Assembly: GCA_963718145.1 (NCBI GenBank)
Contig: CAVQYJ010000020.1
Span: forward strand, 682,001 to 746,000
Source of the DNA: UBA7672 sp963718145
GTDB lineage: Bacteria; Pseudomonadota; Alphaproteobacteria; Caulobacterales; Hyphomonadaceae
DNA length: 64,000 nt
Direction of reading: 5' to 3'
This document shows, in pieces, positions 49,290-58,220 of this stretch (the stretch's first letter is position 1; the number at the start of each line of letters is the position of its first letter). The notes beneath the pieces are model-generated. The model was not told the DNA's origin, did no database searches, and saw nothing but the letters and a program-made list of their open reading frames with translations. The translations under genes were made by a program, and so were the position numbers.

Positions 49290-49754
49290 ATGACCCCCGC
49301 CAACGAACTCGTCCTCGAACTGATCCTCGACGCCCCGAAGGAGAAGCTCTATCGCGGCTGGACCGAGCCGGAGCTGATGAAGAAGTGGTTCGCGCCCAAG
49401 CCGTGGACGACCCCGCGCGTCGAGACCGACGTGCGGGCAGGCGGCGCCTCGAACGTCACCATGCGCTCGCCCGAAGGCCAGGACATGCCCAACCCGGGCC
49501 AGTATCTCGAAGTGATCCCGAACCGGAAGATCGTCTTCACCGACGCCTTCACCGGCGACTGGGTTCCGAAGGAGGGCGCGCCCTTCTTCGTCGCCATTAT
49601 CGAATTCGAGGACGCCGGCCCCGGCAAGACGAGGTACACCGCCAGGGCCCGCCACTGGACCGCCGAGGCTAGGGCGCAGCATGAGCAGATGGGATTCGTC
49701 CCTGGCTGGACGATTTGCGCCCGGCAGCTTGAAGAGCTGGCGAAGACACTCTAG
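49290..49754 (+). CDS. SRPBCC/AHSA1-type protein
   Basis: A 154-residue START-like fold protein: LVLELILDAPKEKLYRGWTEPELMKKWFAPKPW near the N-terminus, GQYLEVIPNRKIVFTDAF and the terminal EQMGFVPGWTICARQLEELAKTL are the AHSA1/SRPBCC pattern. Likely binds a small hydrophobic ligand. Middle gene of the ECF42-controlled unit. Confidence 0.85.
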   Translation: MTPANELVLELILDAPKEKLYRGWTEPELMKKWFAPKPWTTPRVETDVRAGGASNVTMRSPEGQDMPNPGQYLEVIPNRKIVFTDAFTGDWVPKEGAPFFVAIIEFEDAGPGKTRYTARARHWTAEARAQHEQMGFVPGWTICARQLEELAKTL

Positions 49755-49781
49755 TCGCCTCGCAACAGATGGGAGAGGCCC

Positions 49782-50546
49782 ATGCGCTTCCTGCAGATCA
49801 CCACCGCCGGCGCGCCAAGGTCCGGCCCGCCTGACCCGGAGCACATGGCCAGGGTCCGCAAGTCGATCGGCGAGGCCATCGCCAGCGGCAGTCTTGTCGC
49901 CACCGGCCCCATCGGCAAGCGCGCCACCTCTGCCGCGCGCCTCATCCGGAAGGACGGCAAGGTCACCGTCGAGGACCCGCCGCAGGACAGCGCCGGCGGC
50001 GGCGGCTGGATGGCCGGCGGCGGTTTCGCGCTGACGGAATACGCCAGCAAGGAAGACGCCATCGCCGACTGCGCCAGGAAGCTGGAGATCATGGGCGACG
50101 GCGTGATGGAGGTGATCCAGGTCGGCGAGATGCATCCGCCGCCGAAGGATCGCAGCCCTCGCCAGCGGCGTCGTTCCCTATCTCAATTTCGACGGCGCCG
50201 CGGAGGTGATCGACTTCTACAAGAAGGCGTTCGGCGCGAAGGAGATCACGCGCATGCATGCCGAGGATGGCAAGCGCATCATGCACTGCCAGCTCGAAAT
50301 CAATGGCGGCGCGTTTATGCTGGCCGACAATTTCCCCGAATACGGCATGGGCGCGGTCCAGCGCACGGCCAGCTACGTGATGCAGCTTGTCATCGCCGAT
50401 GGCGCAGGCTCTGGTGGGACCGCGCCATCAAGGCGGGCTGTACGGAGCGGATGCCGTTCGCGGTCGCGCCCTGGGGCGACACGTACGGCCAGATGGTCGA
50501 CCCATTCGGCGTCACCTGGGCGTTCAATACGCCCGCGAAGAAATAG
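49782..50546 (+). CDS. YCII/DGPF-VOC (PhnB-like) fusion (two compensating frameshifts)
   Basis: An N-terminal YCII-like part of about 118 residues (MRFLQITTAGAP to MEVIQVGEM) joins a PhnB-like VOC domain: GVVPYLNFDGAAEVIDFYKKAFGAKE, HCQLEINGGAFMLAD, then WWDRAIKAGCTERMPFAVAPW and GDTYGQMVDPFGVTWAF. The first and last parts share a frame; the middle (about 50150-50400) is one base out, with indels near 50147 and 50402. The PhnB part has no start codon of its own, so a genuine two-domain fusion is favoured. The YCII part lacks a clear DGPF motif (VEDPPQ instead). Confidence 0.65.
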   Translation: MRFLQITTAGAPRSGPPDPEHMARVRKSIGEAIASGSLVATGPIGKRATSAARLIRKDGKVTVEDPPQDSAGGGGWMAGGGFALTEYASKEDAIADCARKLEIMGDGVMEVIQVGEMHPPPKDRSPRQRRRSLSQFRRRRGGDRLLQEGVRREGDHAHACRGWQAHHALPARNQWRRVYAGRQFPRIRHGRGPAHGQLRDAACHRRWRRLWWDRAIKAGCTERMPFAVAPWGDTYGQMVDPFGVTWAFNTPAKK

Positions 50547-50581
50547 CGGCCCGCGAAGACTGGGTGGAAGGAGCCCCGATC

Positions 50582-50710
50582 ATGGCGAAGCTCGGCCTCA
50601 TGGTCATCCTCGCTGCGGCGGTGTTCGCGACAAGCTGCGGGCGGGGCGGGAAAAGCCTGTTCTCGACCCCGGCGGATGCACCGCCGCCGGTGGAACAAAA
50701 GCAGCAATAG
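50582..50710 (+). CDS. Small lipoprotein, possibly LptM-like
   Basis: A 42-residue lipoprotein: hydrophobic signal, lipobox FATSC, then CGRGGKSLFSTPADAPPPVEQ. The C-G-x-x-G-x-L-x-x-P-P pattern resembles LptM/YifL-type lipoproteins that stabilise LptD. It sits just before kdsA, an LPS gene, which fits an envelope role. Small size limits confidence. Confidence 0.5.
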   Translation: MAKLGLMVILAAAVFATSCGRGGKSLFSTPADAPPPVEQKQQ

Positions 50711-50796
50711 GGACAGGCGGACGCGTCTGCTGGCGCCCCCTCTGGCGCCCGCCCCTCAATCGGTCCATATGGGCCCGGTCAAGAGGAGCGCATGCC

Positions 50797-51660
50797 ATGG
50801 CGGACGGCCTCAACCTCACCCCCAACCGCATCGTGGAAATCCCGGCGCCGCGCGGAAAAGTGCGCATCGGACAGGAGCTTCCGGTCGCCTTCATCGCCGG
50901 CCCGTGCCAGCTCGAAAGCCGGGCGCACGCGCTCGACATGTCGAAGGCCTTGCGCGAGATCGCCGACAGGCTGGGCTGCCACCTGATCTACAAGACCTCG
51001 TTCGACAAGGCGAACCGCTCCAGCATTAACACCGCCCGGGGGCTGGGCCTCGAAGGCGCGCTCGATATCTTTGCGGAAATCCGCGAGACGTCAGGCCTGC
51101 CGGTGATCACCGACGTGCACCTGCCCGAACAGTGTGAGCAAGCCGCCAAGGCCGTCGACGTGCTGCAGATCCCGGCCTTCCTCTCCCGGCAAACGGATCT
51201 TCTTGTCGCCGCCGCCCAGACCGGCAAGCCGGTCAACGTCAAGAAGGGGCAATTCCTTGCTCCGTGGGACATGAAGAACGTCGTGAACAAGCTGGTGCAG
51301 TCCGGCTGCCGCGACGTGCTGGTGTGCGAGCGCGGCGTCTCCTTCGGCTACAACACCCTCGTCTCCGACATGCGCGCAATACCCGAACTGGCCGCCACCG
51401 GCGCGCCGGTCGTGTTCGACGCCACCCACTCCGTGCAGCAGCCCGGCGGGCAGGGCACGACGTCGGGCGGCCAGCGCCAGTACGTGCCGGTCCTTGCCCG
51501 CGCCGCCGCCGCCGTCGGCATCGCCGCCGTCTTCATCGAGACGCACGAGAACCCCGACAAGGCGCCCTCGGACGGCCCCAACATGGTCCCTCTGTCGCAA
51601 CTGGAAGACCTGATGCGCCAGATCATGGCCATCGACAAACTCGCGAAGAGCTTCGGCTGA
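50797..51660 (+). CDS. kdsA: 3-deoxy-D-manno-octulosonate 8-phosphate synthase
   Basis: A 287-residue KDO-8-P synthase, condensing PEP with arabinose 5-phosphate for lipid A-core assembly. Signature segments: AFIAGPCQLES, YKTSFDKANRSS, GLPVITDVHLPEQ, DVLQIPAFLSRQTDLL, VNVKKGQFLAPWDM, CERGVSFGYNTLVSDMR, FDATHSVQQPGG. The Cys of metal-dependent forms is not obvious in GPCQLES position (Cys present in GPC), so metal class is uncertain. ATG behind AAGAGGAGCGCATGCC. Confidence 0.95.
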   Translation: MADGLNLTPNRIVEIPAPRGKVRIGQELPVAFIAGPCQLESRAHALDMSKALREIADRLGCHLIYKTSFDKANRSSINTARGLGLEGALDIFAEIRETSGLPVITDVHLPEQCEQAAKAVDVLQIPAFLSRQTDLLVAAAQTGKPVNVKKGQFLAPWDMKNVVNKLVQSGCRDVLVCERGVSFGYNTLVSDMRAIPELAATGAPVVFDATHSVQQPGGQGTTSGGQRQYVPVLARAAAAVGIAAVFIETHENPDKAPSDGPNMVPLSQLEDLMRQIMAIDKLAKSFG

Positions 51661-51677
51661 AGCCCCGCGCCGCGCGT

Positions 51678-51713
51678 CATTCTCGGGCAAGCCGAAGGAG
51701 CATCCCGAGAATG
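51678..51713. repeat. REP-like palindrome after kdsA
   Basis: CATTCTCGGG (51678-51687) with complement CCCGAGAATG (51704-51713), loop 16. This type of palindrome (TCATTCTCGGGC...) is dispersed in many alphaproteobacterial genomes. It may act as a terminator. The following 51714-52061 holds no supported gene. Confidence 0.6.
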
Positions 51714-52061
51714 CCTGTGTGTTGCGGTTGGGGCAGGCTGGCTGCGGGCGGTTGGCCGGTGAATCCGGGGCAAAGAGACAGAAAGATTCCAAAGACCGGC
51801 AACCGGCTTGGTCCTCGCCCGTGCTGATTATTCCGACCTGAACAGTTGAACAAGGCTGCTCCATTTCGAAAGCCGGGGATTGCTGCTGCATGCGCCTGAG
51901 GCGCGATGCGAAACCAGAACAACTTCAAAGCCCGCCGTTCAGTCGCCTTGTTGGTAAGCGTAGGAAAGCGCGACCCGGCTCACCGCTGGCCAGGGATGTC
52001 GTTGAATCCGGCGGCGGTTGGCCACACATGTAAGTCTAATAAACCGTCGGGAGATCCAGCC

Positions 52062-52679
52062 ATGAACGACAAGGAACACTGGGAGACCGTCTATACTCGG
52101 AAGGCTCCCGAAGAAGTCAGCTGGTTCCAGCCTGAGGCTGAGCTTTCCTTGCGCTTGATTGACGATATCGGTCTGCCGCGCTCGGCTCGCATGATTGATG
52201 TCGGCGGCGGCGCCTCAACTCTGGTTGACGGACTGCTTGAGCGCGGCTTCTCCAGTGTCACTGTGCTCGACCTGTCCGGCGCAGCCCTTCAGGCCGCAAG
52301 ACACCGTCTCGGTCCGGACGCGCGGCGCGTAACCTGGATCGAAGCTGATGTGACGACCGTAGCGCTGGAAGACCACTCCTATGATGTCTGGCACGACCGC
52401 GCTGTCTTTCATTTTCTGACGGAGCCTGTCGATCGCAACGCCTATGTGGCGCAGGTTCGCCGAAGCGTGCGTCCGGGCGGTCATGTCATTGTGGCAAGCT
52501 TTGCAGAAGATGGACCGGAAAAATGTAGCGGTCTGCCAGTGATGCGCTATTCGCCGGGGGCTTTGCACGGCGCATTCGGATCGTCCTTTGAATTGATCGG
52601 ACAGCAAAGGGAAACGCATCACACGCCCTCCGGAGCATCCCAAAGCTTTGTGTACTGCTATTGCCGGGTACTGGATTGA
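52062..52679 (+). CDS. Class I SAM-dependent methyltransferase
   Basis: A 205-residue methyltransferase (Methyltransf_25/11-like). N-terminal KEHWETVYTRKAPEEVSWFQPE, motif I IDVGGGASTLVDGL, motif with DLSGAALQAARHRL, EADV and WHDRAVFHFL, ending in CYCRVLD. This resembles the family often annotated as trans-aconitate-like or SAM methyltransferases with KAPEEVSWFQ. Stands alone. Substrate unknown. Confidence 0.8.
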   Translation: MNDKEHWETVYTRKAPEEVSWFQPEAELSLRLIDDIGLPRSARMIDVGGGASTLVDGLLERGFSSVTVLDLSGAALQAARHRLGPDARRVTWIEADVTTVALEDHSYDVWHDRAVFHFLTEPVDRNAYVAQVRRSVRPGGHVIVASFAEDGPEKCSGLPVMRYSPGALHGAFGSSFELIGQQRETHHTPSGASQSFVYCYCRVLD

Positions 52680-53068
52680 GTCAGTCCGACATATCTCCGG
52701 TGAGATCGCGCTCGCCCGCTTGTTTCGGCGCGCCACGCGCCCGGCCACCCCGGCAGGGAAACCGTGCTCACTGACGCGCGGCGCACAACGGCGCAACGCT
52801 GGAAGTCTCTCAGTTCAGCAACACACCTTGCTCCGCTCATCCCAGCGAAAGCCGGGAACCGTGAGATGGCGGTTCGCGAAGCGAACGAATTGGCCCGCTA
52901 GACCAATTCGAGCGGCGAACATCCTGTGCGCCAGCGAAGGGTCGGCTTGCAAGAAAGCTTGTTCCGGCTTGAAGGTTCAATCCTGTGCCACGCGCCCAAC
53001 CGTTCCCGGGTTCCCGCTTTTTGCCGGAAGGAGCGGTGTTGAGGGTTTGCGAGACAGCGATCCCGCGC
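52680..53068. repeat. Gene-free gap with palindromic repeats
   Basis: No supported gene. It contains a TCATCCCAGCGAAAGCCGGGA-type sequence of the dispersed palindromic class near 52838, hairpins GTTCGC-GAA-GCGAAC and GAATTGG-N9-CCAATTC near 52873-52910, and a second GGGAACCCGGG-rich segment near 53000. Confidence 0.45.
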
Positions 53069-54616
53069 CTATGGCCGCATGCCGTAGCTGCTCGGTCCGG
53101 GCTTAAGCACGCGATAGGCATGGTGCACGAAGTCGACGACCAGCGGCCGCGTGTCCCTCGGGTCGATGATCTCTTCCGCGATGAACGCTTCCGCGGTCCG
53201 GAACGGCGAGCGCATCGCCTCGAACTTCTTGTAGAGCGCCTTCAGCTCGGCTTCGGGATCGGCCGAGCCTTCGAGCTGGCGCTTGTAGGCCGCCTCGATC
53301 CCGCCCGCCATCGGCAGCGACCCCCAGTCCCCCGACGGCCAGCAATACCTCCAGCGCGTGCGCGACGGGTTGAACATCACCGAACCGGCCAGCCCGTAGG
53401 CCTTGCGGATCACCACCGGCAGGATCGGCGTCTTCGCCTGGTAGACCGCCGCCATCGCCCGCACGCCATGCCGCGTCACCCCGGCCTTCTCGTGCTTCAC
53501 GCCGACCGCAAATCCCGGGCAGTCGACGAAGTGGATGATCGGCAGGTGGAATGTGTCGGCGAGATCGAACAGCCGGATGACCTTGTCGCACGCATCGGCC
53601 GTCCACGCGCCGTCGAGGAAGAACGGATCGCCCGCCAGGATCGCCACGGGCCGGCCATCGACGCGCGCAAGCCCGGTCACCACCGGCCGTCCCCACAGTT
53701 CGCCGACCTCGAAGAAGGAACCGAGATCGCAGACCGCCTCGATGATCCGCCGCGGCTTGTACGGCGTCTTGCCGTCCTTCGGCACGATGTCGAGCAGGAA
53801 CTGCTCCTTCCGCTTGGGGTCGTCGTTCGACGGCAGGACCGGCGGCAACTCGTCGACATTCGAGGGCAGGTAGGACAGGAAGCGCCGCGCCGCAGCGAAG
53901 GCTTCCGACTCGCTCTCCACCACATTGTCGACCACGCCATTGCGCGCCTGGATCTCCCAGCCGCCCAGGCCCTCCTTGTCGACATCCTCCCCGATCGCCT
54001 TCGCGACCGGCGGACCCGCCACGAACACCTGGCTCATCCCGCGCACCATCACCGAGAAGTGGCTCGCCGCCACACGCCCCGCACCCAGCCCCGCGCACGG
54101 ACCCAGCGCCAGGGACACCACCGGAGCGCGCGCCATGTTCGCCACCAGCCACTCCCACCCCGACGTTGTCGGGATGTAGGTGCGCGGATTGGTCTCCAGC
54201 GACTTGACCGACCCGCCGCCGCCCGTGCCATCGACCATCCGCACGATCGGCATGCCGTATTCGTGCGCCATCTGCTCGGCCATCAGCATCTTGCCGGCTA
54301 TGGACGCATCCGACGCCCCGCCGCGCACCGTGAAATCATCGCCCAGGATCACCGCCGGCCGGCCGTCCAGGGTCGCCCGTCCGAACACCATGGTCGCCGG
54401 CAGGAATTCCGCGATCGCATCGTCTGGCCCATATCCGGCCTTGCCCGCGATCTTGCCGACCTCGTGGAAGCTTCCCGGATCGGCGAGGAAAGCGATCCTC
54501 TCCCGCACCGTCAGCTTGCCCTGCGAGCGCTGCCGTTCGACCCGCTCATCGCCTCCCATCTTCTCGGCCAGGCGCTCGCGCGCCCGCAACTCGTCGATAT
54601 GGCTCTTCCAGCTCAT
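53069..54616 (-). CDS. Acyl-CoA carboxylase carboxyltransferase (beta) subunit
   Basis: A 515-residue carboxyltransferase with both crotonase-like halves: KLTVRERIAFLADPGSFHE, GRPAVILGDDFTVRGG, MVDGTGGGGSVKSLE, GPCAGLGAGR near the first site; KPRRIIEAVCDLGSFFEVG, GDPFFLDGAWTADACDKVIRL, HFVDCPGFAVGVKHE and VIRKAYGLAGSVMF in the second. It carboxylates an acyl-CoA from biotin (propionyl-CoA or methylcrotonyl-CoA class); no alpha subunit lies nearby, so the substrate is open. ATG 54616. Intact frame. Confidence 0.88.
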   Translation of the reverse strand: MSWKSHIDELRARERLAEKMGGDERVERQRSQGKLTVRERIAFLADPGSFHEVGKIAGKAGYGPDDAIAEFLPATMVFGRATLDGRPAVILGDDFTVRGGASDASIAGKMLMAEQMAHEYGMPIVRMVDGTGGGGSVKSLETNPRTYIPTTSGWEWLVANMARAPVVSLALGPCAGLGAGRVAASHFSVMVRGMSQVFVAGPPVAKAIGEDVDKEGLGGWEIQARNGVVDNVVESESEAFAAARRFLSYLPSNVDELPPVLPSNDDPKRKEQFLLDIVPKDGKTPYKPRRIIEAVCDLGSFFEVGELWGRPVVTGLARVDGRPVAILAGDPFFLDGAWTADACDKVIRLFDLADTFHLPIIHFVDCPGFAVGVKHEKAGVTRHGVRAMAAVYQAKTPILPVVIRKAYGLAGSVMFNPSRTRWRYCWPSGDWGSLPMAGGIEAAYKRQLEGSADPEAELKALYKKFEAMRSPFRTAEAFIAEEIIDPRDTRPLVVDFVHHAYRVLKPGPSSYGMRP

Positions 54617-54763
54617 GGGGTCTCCCTGCCGTGACCCTAGCGGGACGCCACACAGGGGGCGAGAGGGCGGCGCGGAGAATATCGCGCCTGGGCCGGGTGC
54701 ACGCCCGGGCATCCGTGGCTATAAGCGCCTGCGGGAAAATCATCACATGAAGGGGGATAGCGG

Positions 54764-55670
54764 GTGAGTTCAGGGACCAGCGATCCACGGGCACGCGAAA
54801 TCCTCGACGCCAAGGGCCGGCCGGATGGGCTGCCCGTGCCGGCCAACGCCAACGCGCTGCCCCTGCGGCGCGTGATCACGCTGGCCCAGGCGCTGGCGCG
54901 CAAGCCGCTGGCGGGATCGCGCCTGCTCGACCTCGCCTGCCAGGAAGGATGCTATGGCTTCGAGGCGGCGCTCGCCGGCGCCAGCACGGTCGGGATCGAG
55001 GCGCGCGAGCGGCATGTGGAGCGCGCCCGCCTGTGTGCAGCGGCGCTGGGACTGGACGGGCGCGCCACGGTCGAGACCGGCGACGTGCGCCGCGTGTCTG
55101 AGGCGAGCCATGGGCGTTTCGACATCGTCCTGATGCTCGGCATCCTCTATCATCTCGACGCCCAGGACGCGGCGGAGACGCTGGAGCGCATATCAGCCCT
55201 GGTCGACGACCTCTTCATCATCGACACGCACATCGCGTTGAATGCGAAGGGCGCCTTCACGTTCAGGGGCCGGGCCTATGACGGCGCCTATGTGCGCGAG
55301 CATGGCGACGACAATTCGCAGGCCCTCCGGGTCCAGCGCGGCCAGGCGTCGATCGACAACACTTTCGCATTCTACTTCACCAGGCAGGCGCTGGTGCGCC
55401 TCCTGGTGGACCTCGGCTTCTCGATCGTGCTCGAAGCGCACGCGCCGCTGGATGCGACCAAGCCGGCGGACCGCCTGACGCTGGTGGCGTGCAAGCGGGA
55501 CGTGCATGACGTTCAGGCTCTATCCCTGGGTCGCGGGCTTGCCGGAGGACGAGATCGCGGACCGGGCGCGGCCATTCCTTCCGCCCGAGCCCGGCGGAAT
55601 GCGGGTCAAGGTTGCGCGCGCCGCAAACGCACTGCTCCGCCCCCTGGGGTTCACCCTGTCGCGACTTTGA
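54764..55670 (+). CDS. Class I methyltransferase (one frameshift)
   Basis: About 302 codons. GTG start at 54764 behind AGGGGGATAG. Motif I LLDLACQEGCYGFEAALAG, then VGIEARERHVERARLC, FDIVLMLGILYHLD and a C-terminal part FAFYFTRQALVRLLVDLGFSIVLE resembling CmoB-like/tRNA-type or glycan methyltransferases (DUF1698-related). An indel near 55506 shifts the last 55 codons; the second frame ends RPLGFTLSRL at 55670. Substrate unknown. Confidence 0.7.
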
Positions 55671-55847
55671 GGTTTTCCGCGCCGTCAGACTGCGGCCAAG
55701 CGCGCCAATACAAAAGGCTGGTCCCGACGGGAAGCCCACCGCCTCAGCCTCCTACTGATTCGCCCGGACAAGGGGGTGCAGGGCCGAGATTGCACTCCGC
55801 GCCGCAAAGCGCGACAAGGGGGCCTGCATCGTCCTCAGGAGCCCCTC

Positions 55848-56153
55848 ATGGATCTCGCCGAACTCACCACCAAGGTTCAAGCCGCCCTCGGCGGCGGATC
55901 CGGTTTCACCAACAAGGTGAAGTTCGATTTCGGCTCGATCGGCAAGTTGTTCATCGACGGCGCGGCCGGAAAAGTCTCCAACGACGACGGCGCGGCGGAC
56001 GCCACGATCGCGGTCGATTTCGAGGACTTCAAGAACCTCGCCGCCGGCAAGCTCGACCCGATGATGGCCTACATGTCCGGCAAGCTTAAGGTCGCCGGCG
56101 ACATGGCCGTCGCCATGAAGCTGCAGTCGCTGTTCTCGAAACTGCGCGGCTAG
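55848..56153 (+). CDS. SCP2 sterol-binding-like protein
   Basis: A 101-residue SCP2-fold protein: FDFGSIGKLFIDGAAGKVSNDDG, ATIAVDFEDFKNLAAGKLDPMMAYMSGKLKVAGDMAVAMKLQSLF. Binds lipids or acyl chains; may hand substrates to the hydrolase encoded 16 bases downstream. ATG behind TCAGGAGCCCCTC. Confidence 0.88.
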   Translation: MDLAELTTKVQAALGGGSGFTNKVKFDFGSIGKLFIDGAAGKVSNDDGAADATIAVDFEDFKNLAAGKLDPMMAYMSGKLKVAGDMAVAMKLQSLFSKLRG

Positions 56154-56169
56154 TTTCCAGGTCCGTTCG

Positions 56170-57144
56170 ATGGGCGACGGCGCCAGCCAGAAGCCGCAGG
56201 ACGCCGGATCCCCGGATCTGGTCATTGTTCCCGGCAATCCGCCGCCGGAAGGCGCCGAGGTCATCTGGTACGAGAACCGCAACGGCCGGAAGGTGCGGAT
56301 GCTGTTCGCGCCCGAGCCGAAGGGCAACGACGTCAAGACGCGCGGCACGGTCCTCGTCTGTCCGGGCCGCACCGAGTTCATCGAGAAATATTTCGAGGTT
56401 GCGCGCGATCTCCAGGCCAGGGGCTTTGCGGTCGTCATCTTCGACTGGCCAGGGCAGGGGCTGTCGGAGCGGCTGCACAAGAACCCTATCGCAGGCCATG
56501 TCCGCGCCTACGGCGTCTATGTCGATGCGCTGATCCGCGGCGTCGAGAAGCTCGGCCGCCGCGCCGGCAGCCGGCTCATCATCCTCGCGCATTCGATGGG
56601 CGGCACGATCGCGACGGAGGCGCTGCGGACGAAACGCATCAGCGTTTCCGCCGCCGCCTTCTCCGCGCCGATGTGGGGCATCCCGATCTGGTTCTTCCAG
56701 TCCTGGTATGCGCGCAGCGTCCGCGTGTTCGGCCTCGGCGGAATGTTGGCCCGGCCGCCGGGCCCGCCCGAGACGTTCGAGAACAACCAGCTCACCCACG
56801 ACGAGCCGCGCTGGCAGCTCTATCGCCGCCTGGTCGAGGCGGAGCCCAGGCTGGCCGTGGGCGAGCCGACCATCGCCTGGGTCGTGGCCAGCCTCAACGT
56901 GATGCGGGAATTCTTCGAGCCGTCCGCGCTCGACCACCTGCGCAACCTGCCGTCGATCATCGCCATCGCGGAAGACGAAACGATCGTGAAGAAGTCCGCC
57001 CAGCGCAAGCTCGCCCGCAGGTTCAAGGACGCTAGGACCTTTATCGTCAAAGGCGCCGGCCACGAAATCCTGATGGAAACCGACGCCCGCCGCGCCGAGT
57101 TCTGGAAGGCCTTCGACGAGATGTGCAGGCGGGCGAAAGTCTAG
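56170..57144 (+). CDS. Alpha/beta hydrolase, lysophospholipase-like
   Basis: A 324-residue serine hydrolase (Hydrolase_4, monoglyceride lipase-like). RGTVLVCPGRTEFIEKYFEVARDL, DWPGQGLSERL, nucleophile Ser near 141 in LAHSMGGT, a late Asp in AIAEDETI near 263 and His in GAGHEILME near 297. No signal peptide. Sixteen bases after the SCP2 gene, suggesting a lipid-handling pair. Confidence 0.85.
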   Translation: MGDGASQKPQDAGSPDLVIVPGNPPPEGAEVIWYENRNGRKVRMLFAPEPKGNDVKTRGTVLVCPGRTEFIEKYFEVARDLQARGFAVVIFDWPGQGLSERLHKNPIAGHVRAYGVYVDALIRGVEKLGRRAGSRLIILAHSMGGTIATEALRTKRISVSAAAFSAPMWGIPIWFFQSWYARSVRVFGLGGMLARPPGPPETFENNQLTHDEPRWQLYRRLVEAEPRLAVGEPTIAWVVASLNVMREFFEPSALDHLRNLPSIIAIAEDETIVKKSAQRKLARRFKDARTFIVKGAGHEILMETDARRAEFWKAFDEMCRRAKV

Positions 57145-57147
57145 CGC

Positions 57148-57753
57148 CTAGTGCAGCAAGGCCTGCGGATCGTCATCCATGCGATTGAGCAGGCGGTTCA
57201 TCGAGGAATGCAGAGAGCGATTCGTCACGTTGAGGTGGCGCTGGCGGATGTTCTTGTTCTCCGGGCGGGTGAGGGCGCCGATCGAGGCGGCCTCATGCTC
57301 GGGGCTGTCCTCGGCGAAGACATAGGCGGCGACGCCGTCGGCCCTGGCGAACTGCTCCATCAGCTTGCGCGCCTGCCGTTCCGGCGACGGCTTGCGCAGG
57401 CTGCGCGTGACCAGCCACGCCACGAGGTAGAGTGCGAGGCCCGCCGCAACCAGCATGACCAGCGTGGCGGCGCCCGCCGCCTGGAAATCGCGGACCGCCT
57501 TCGTCAGGGCTTCGGCAGCCTGCGTGCGGAAAGACCCGCTCTGCGCCACGGCGTATCCGCCCGCGCCGAGACCGACGCAGGCGAGGCGGATCGGCCATTG
57601 CCATTTGCGCCGGACGCTGAGCTTGGTCTCGGCCCGGAACAGGTCCTGCCGGGCTTCCTTCAGCATCTCGTCATGCTGGCGGGCAAGGCTGAGAATGTCG
57701 ATGACGCGCGACGGCTCCAGCGTCACCGCCTCGGTTCCTGCACGAGGTCTCAC
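57148..57753 (-). CDS. Hypothetical membrane protein
   Basis: A 201-residue protein with two TM segments (about 53-70 and 96-117), an N-terminal helical region and a basic C-terminus with repeated NRLLNRMDDD-like end. No family recognised. Stop lies 4 bases from the convergent hydrolase gene. Confidence 0.6.
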   Translation of the reverse strand: MRPRAGTEAVTLEPSRVIDILSLARQHDEMLKEARQDLFRAETKLSVRRKWQWPIRLACVGLGAGGYAVAQSGSFRTQAAEALTKAVRDFQAAGAATLVMLVAAGLALYLVAWLVTRSLRKPSPERQARKLMEQFARADGVAAYVFAEDSPEHEAASIGALTRPENKNIRQRHLNVTNRSLHSSMNRLLNRMDDDPQALLH

Positions 57754-57942
57754 GGATGTCCCTCCCTGGCGCCCCAGTCACGCGCGCCACAGCCTGCACG
57801 CCGGACGTTTCCTCCGGCGGCGCTTTGGGCGCTGAGAATTCAAACGGCTTGTTTGAGGAATCGTTCCGCGAGGTGATCGATTAAGGCCGAGCAACCCTGC
57901 GCGATCTGGGACGTTCACGACCGGATACAACAGGAGATCATG

Positions 57943-58161
57943 ATGGCGACCGAAACCAGCGGCAATTCGAACGGCTTCCTCTATTTCATCGTCGGCGTTC
58001 TGCTTGTCGGCGTCATCGTGCTTGGCGTCATGTTCTTCAACGGCGGCCTGCCGTCGAGCCAGTCGCCGACGGAGCGCGCAGTCGAGCGCAGCGCCGACGC
58101 GATCGGCGATGCTGCGGACAAGGTGGGCGAAGCCGCCAAGGACGCGGCCAATCCAAGTTAG
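57943..58161 (+). CDS. Small membrane protein
   Basis: A 72-residue protein: polar head, TM helix at about 13-33 (YFIVGVLLVGVIVLGVMFF), then a periplasmic or cytoplasmic amphipathic tail with repeated AERSADAIGDAADKVGEAAKDAA heptads resembling LEA/YtxH-like helices. ATG 57943 has CAGGAG 6 bases upstream. Function unknown. Confidence 0.65.
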   Translation: MATETSGNSNGFLYFIVGVLLVGVIVLGVMFFNGGLPSSQSPTERAVERSADAIGDAADKVGEAAKDAANPS

Positions 58162-58163
58162 TC

Positions 58164-58217
58164 GGGGCCCAAGCTAGGCCTGGCCCAAGCTGGTCCGGGC
58201 CCAAGCTGTCCGGGCCG
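58164..58217. repeat. Three degenerate GGCCCAAGCT tandem units
   Basis: GGGGCCCAAGCTAGGCCT, GGCCCAAGCTGGTCCG and GGCCCAAGCTGTCCGG lie in tandem between convergent genes. Self-complementary (GGGCCC) so it may fold and act as a two-way terminator. Confidence 0.6.
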
Positions 58218-58220
58218 GGA

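Noticed and set aside
52985..54634. 549-codon open frame antisense to the carboxyltransferase gene
   Set aside because: Shadow of a recognised gene, with Arg/His-rich low-complexity protein.
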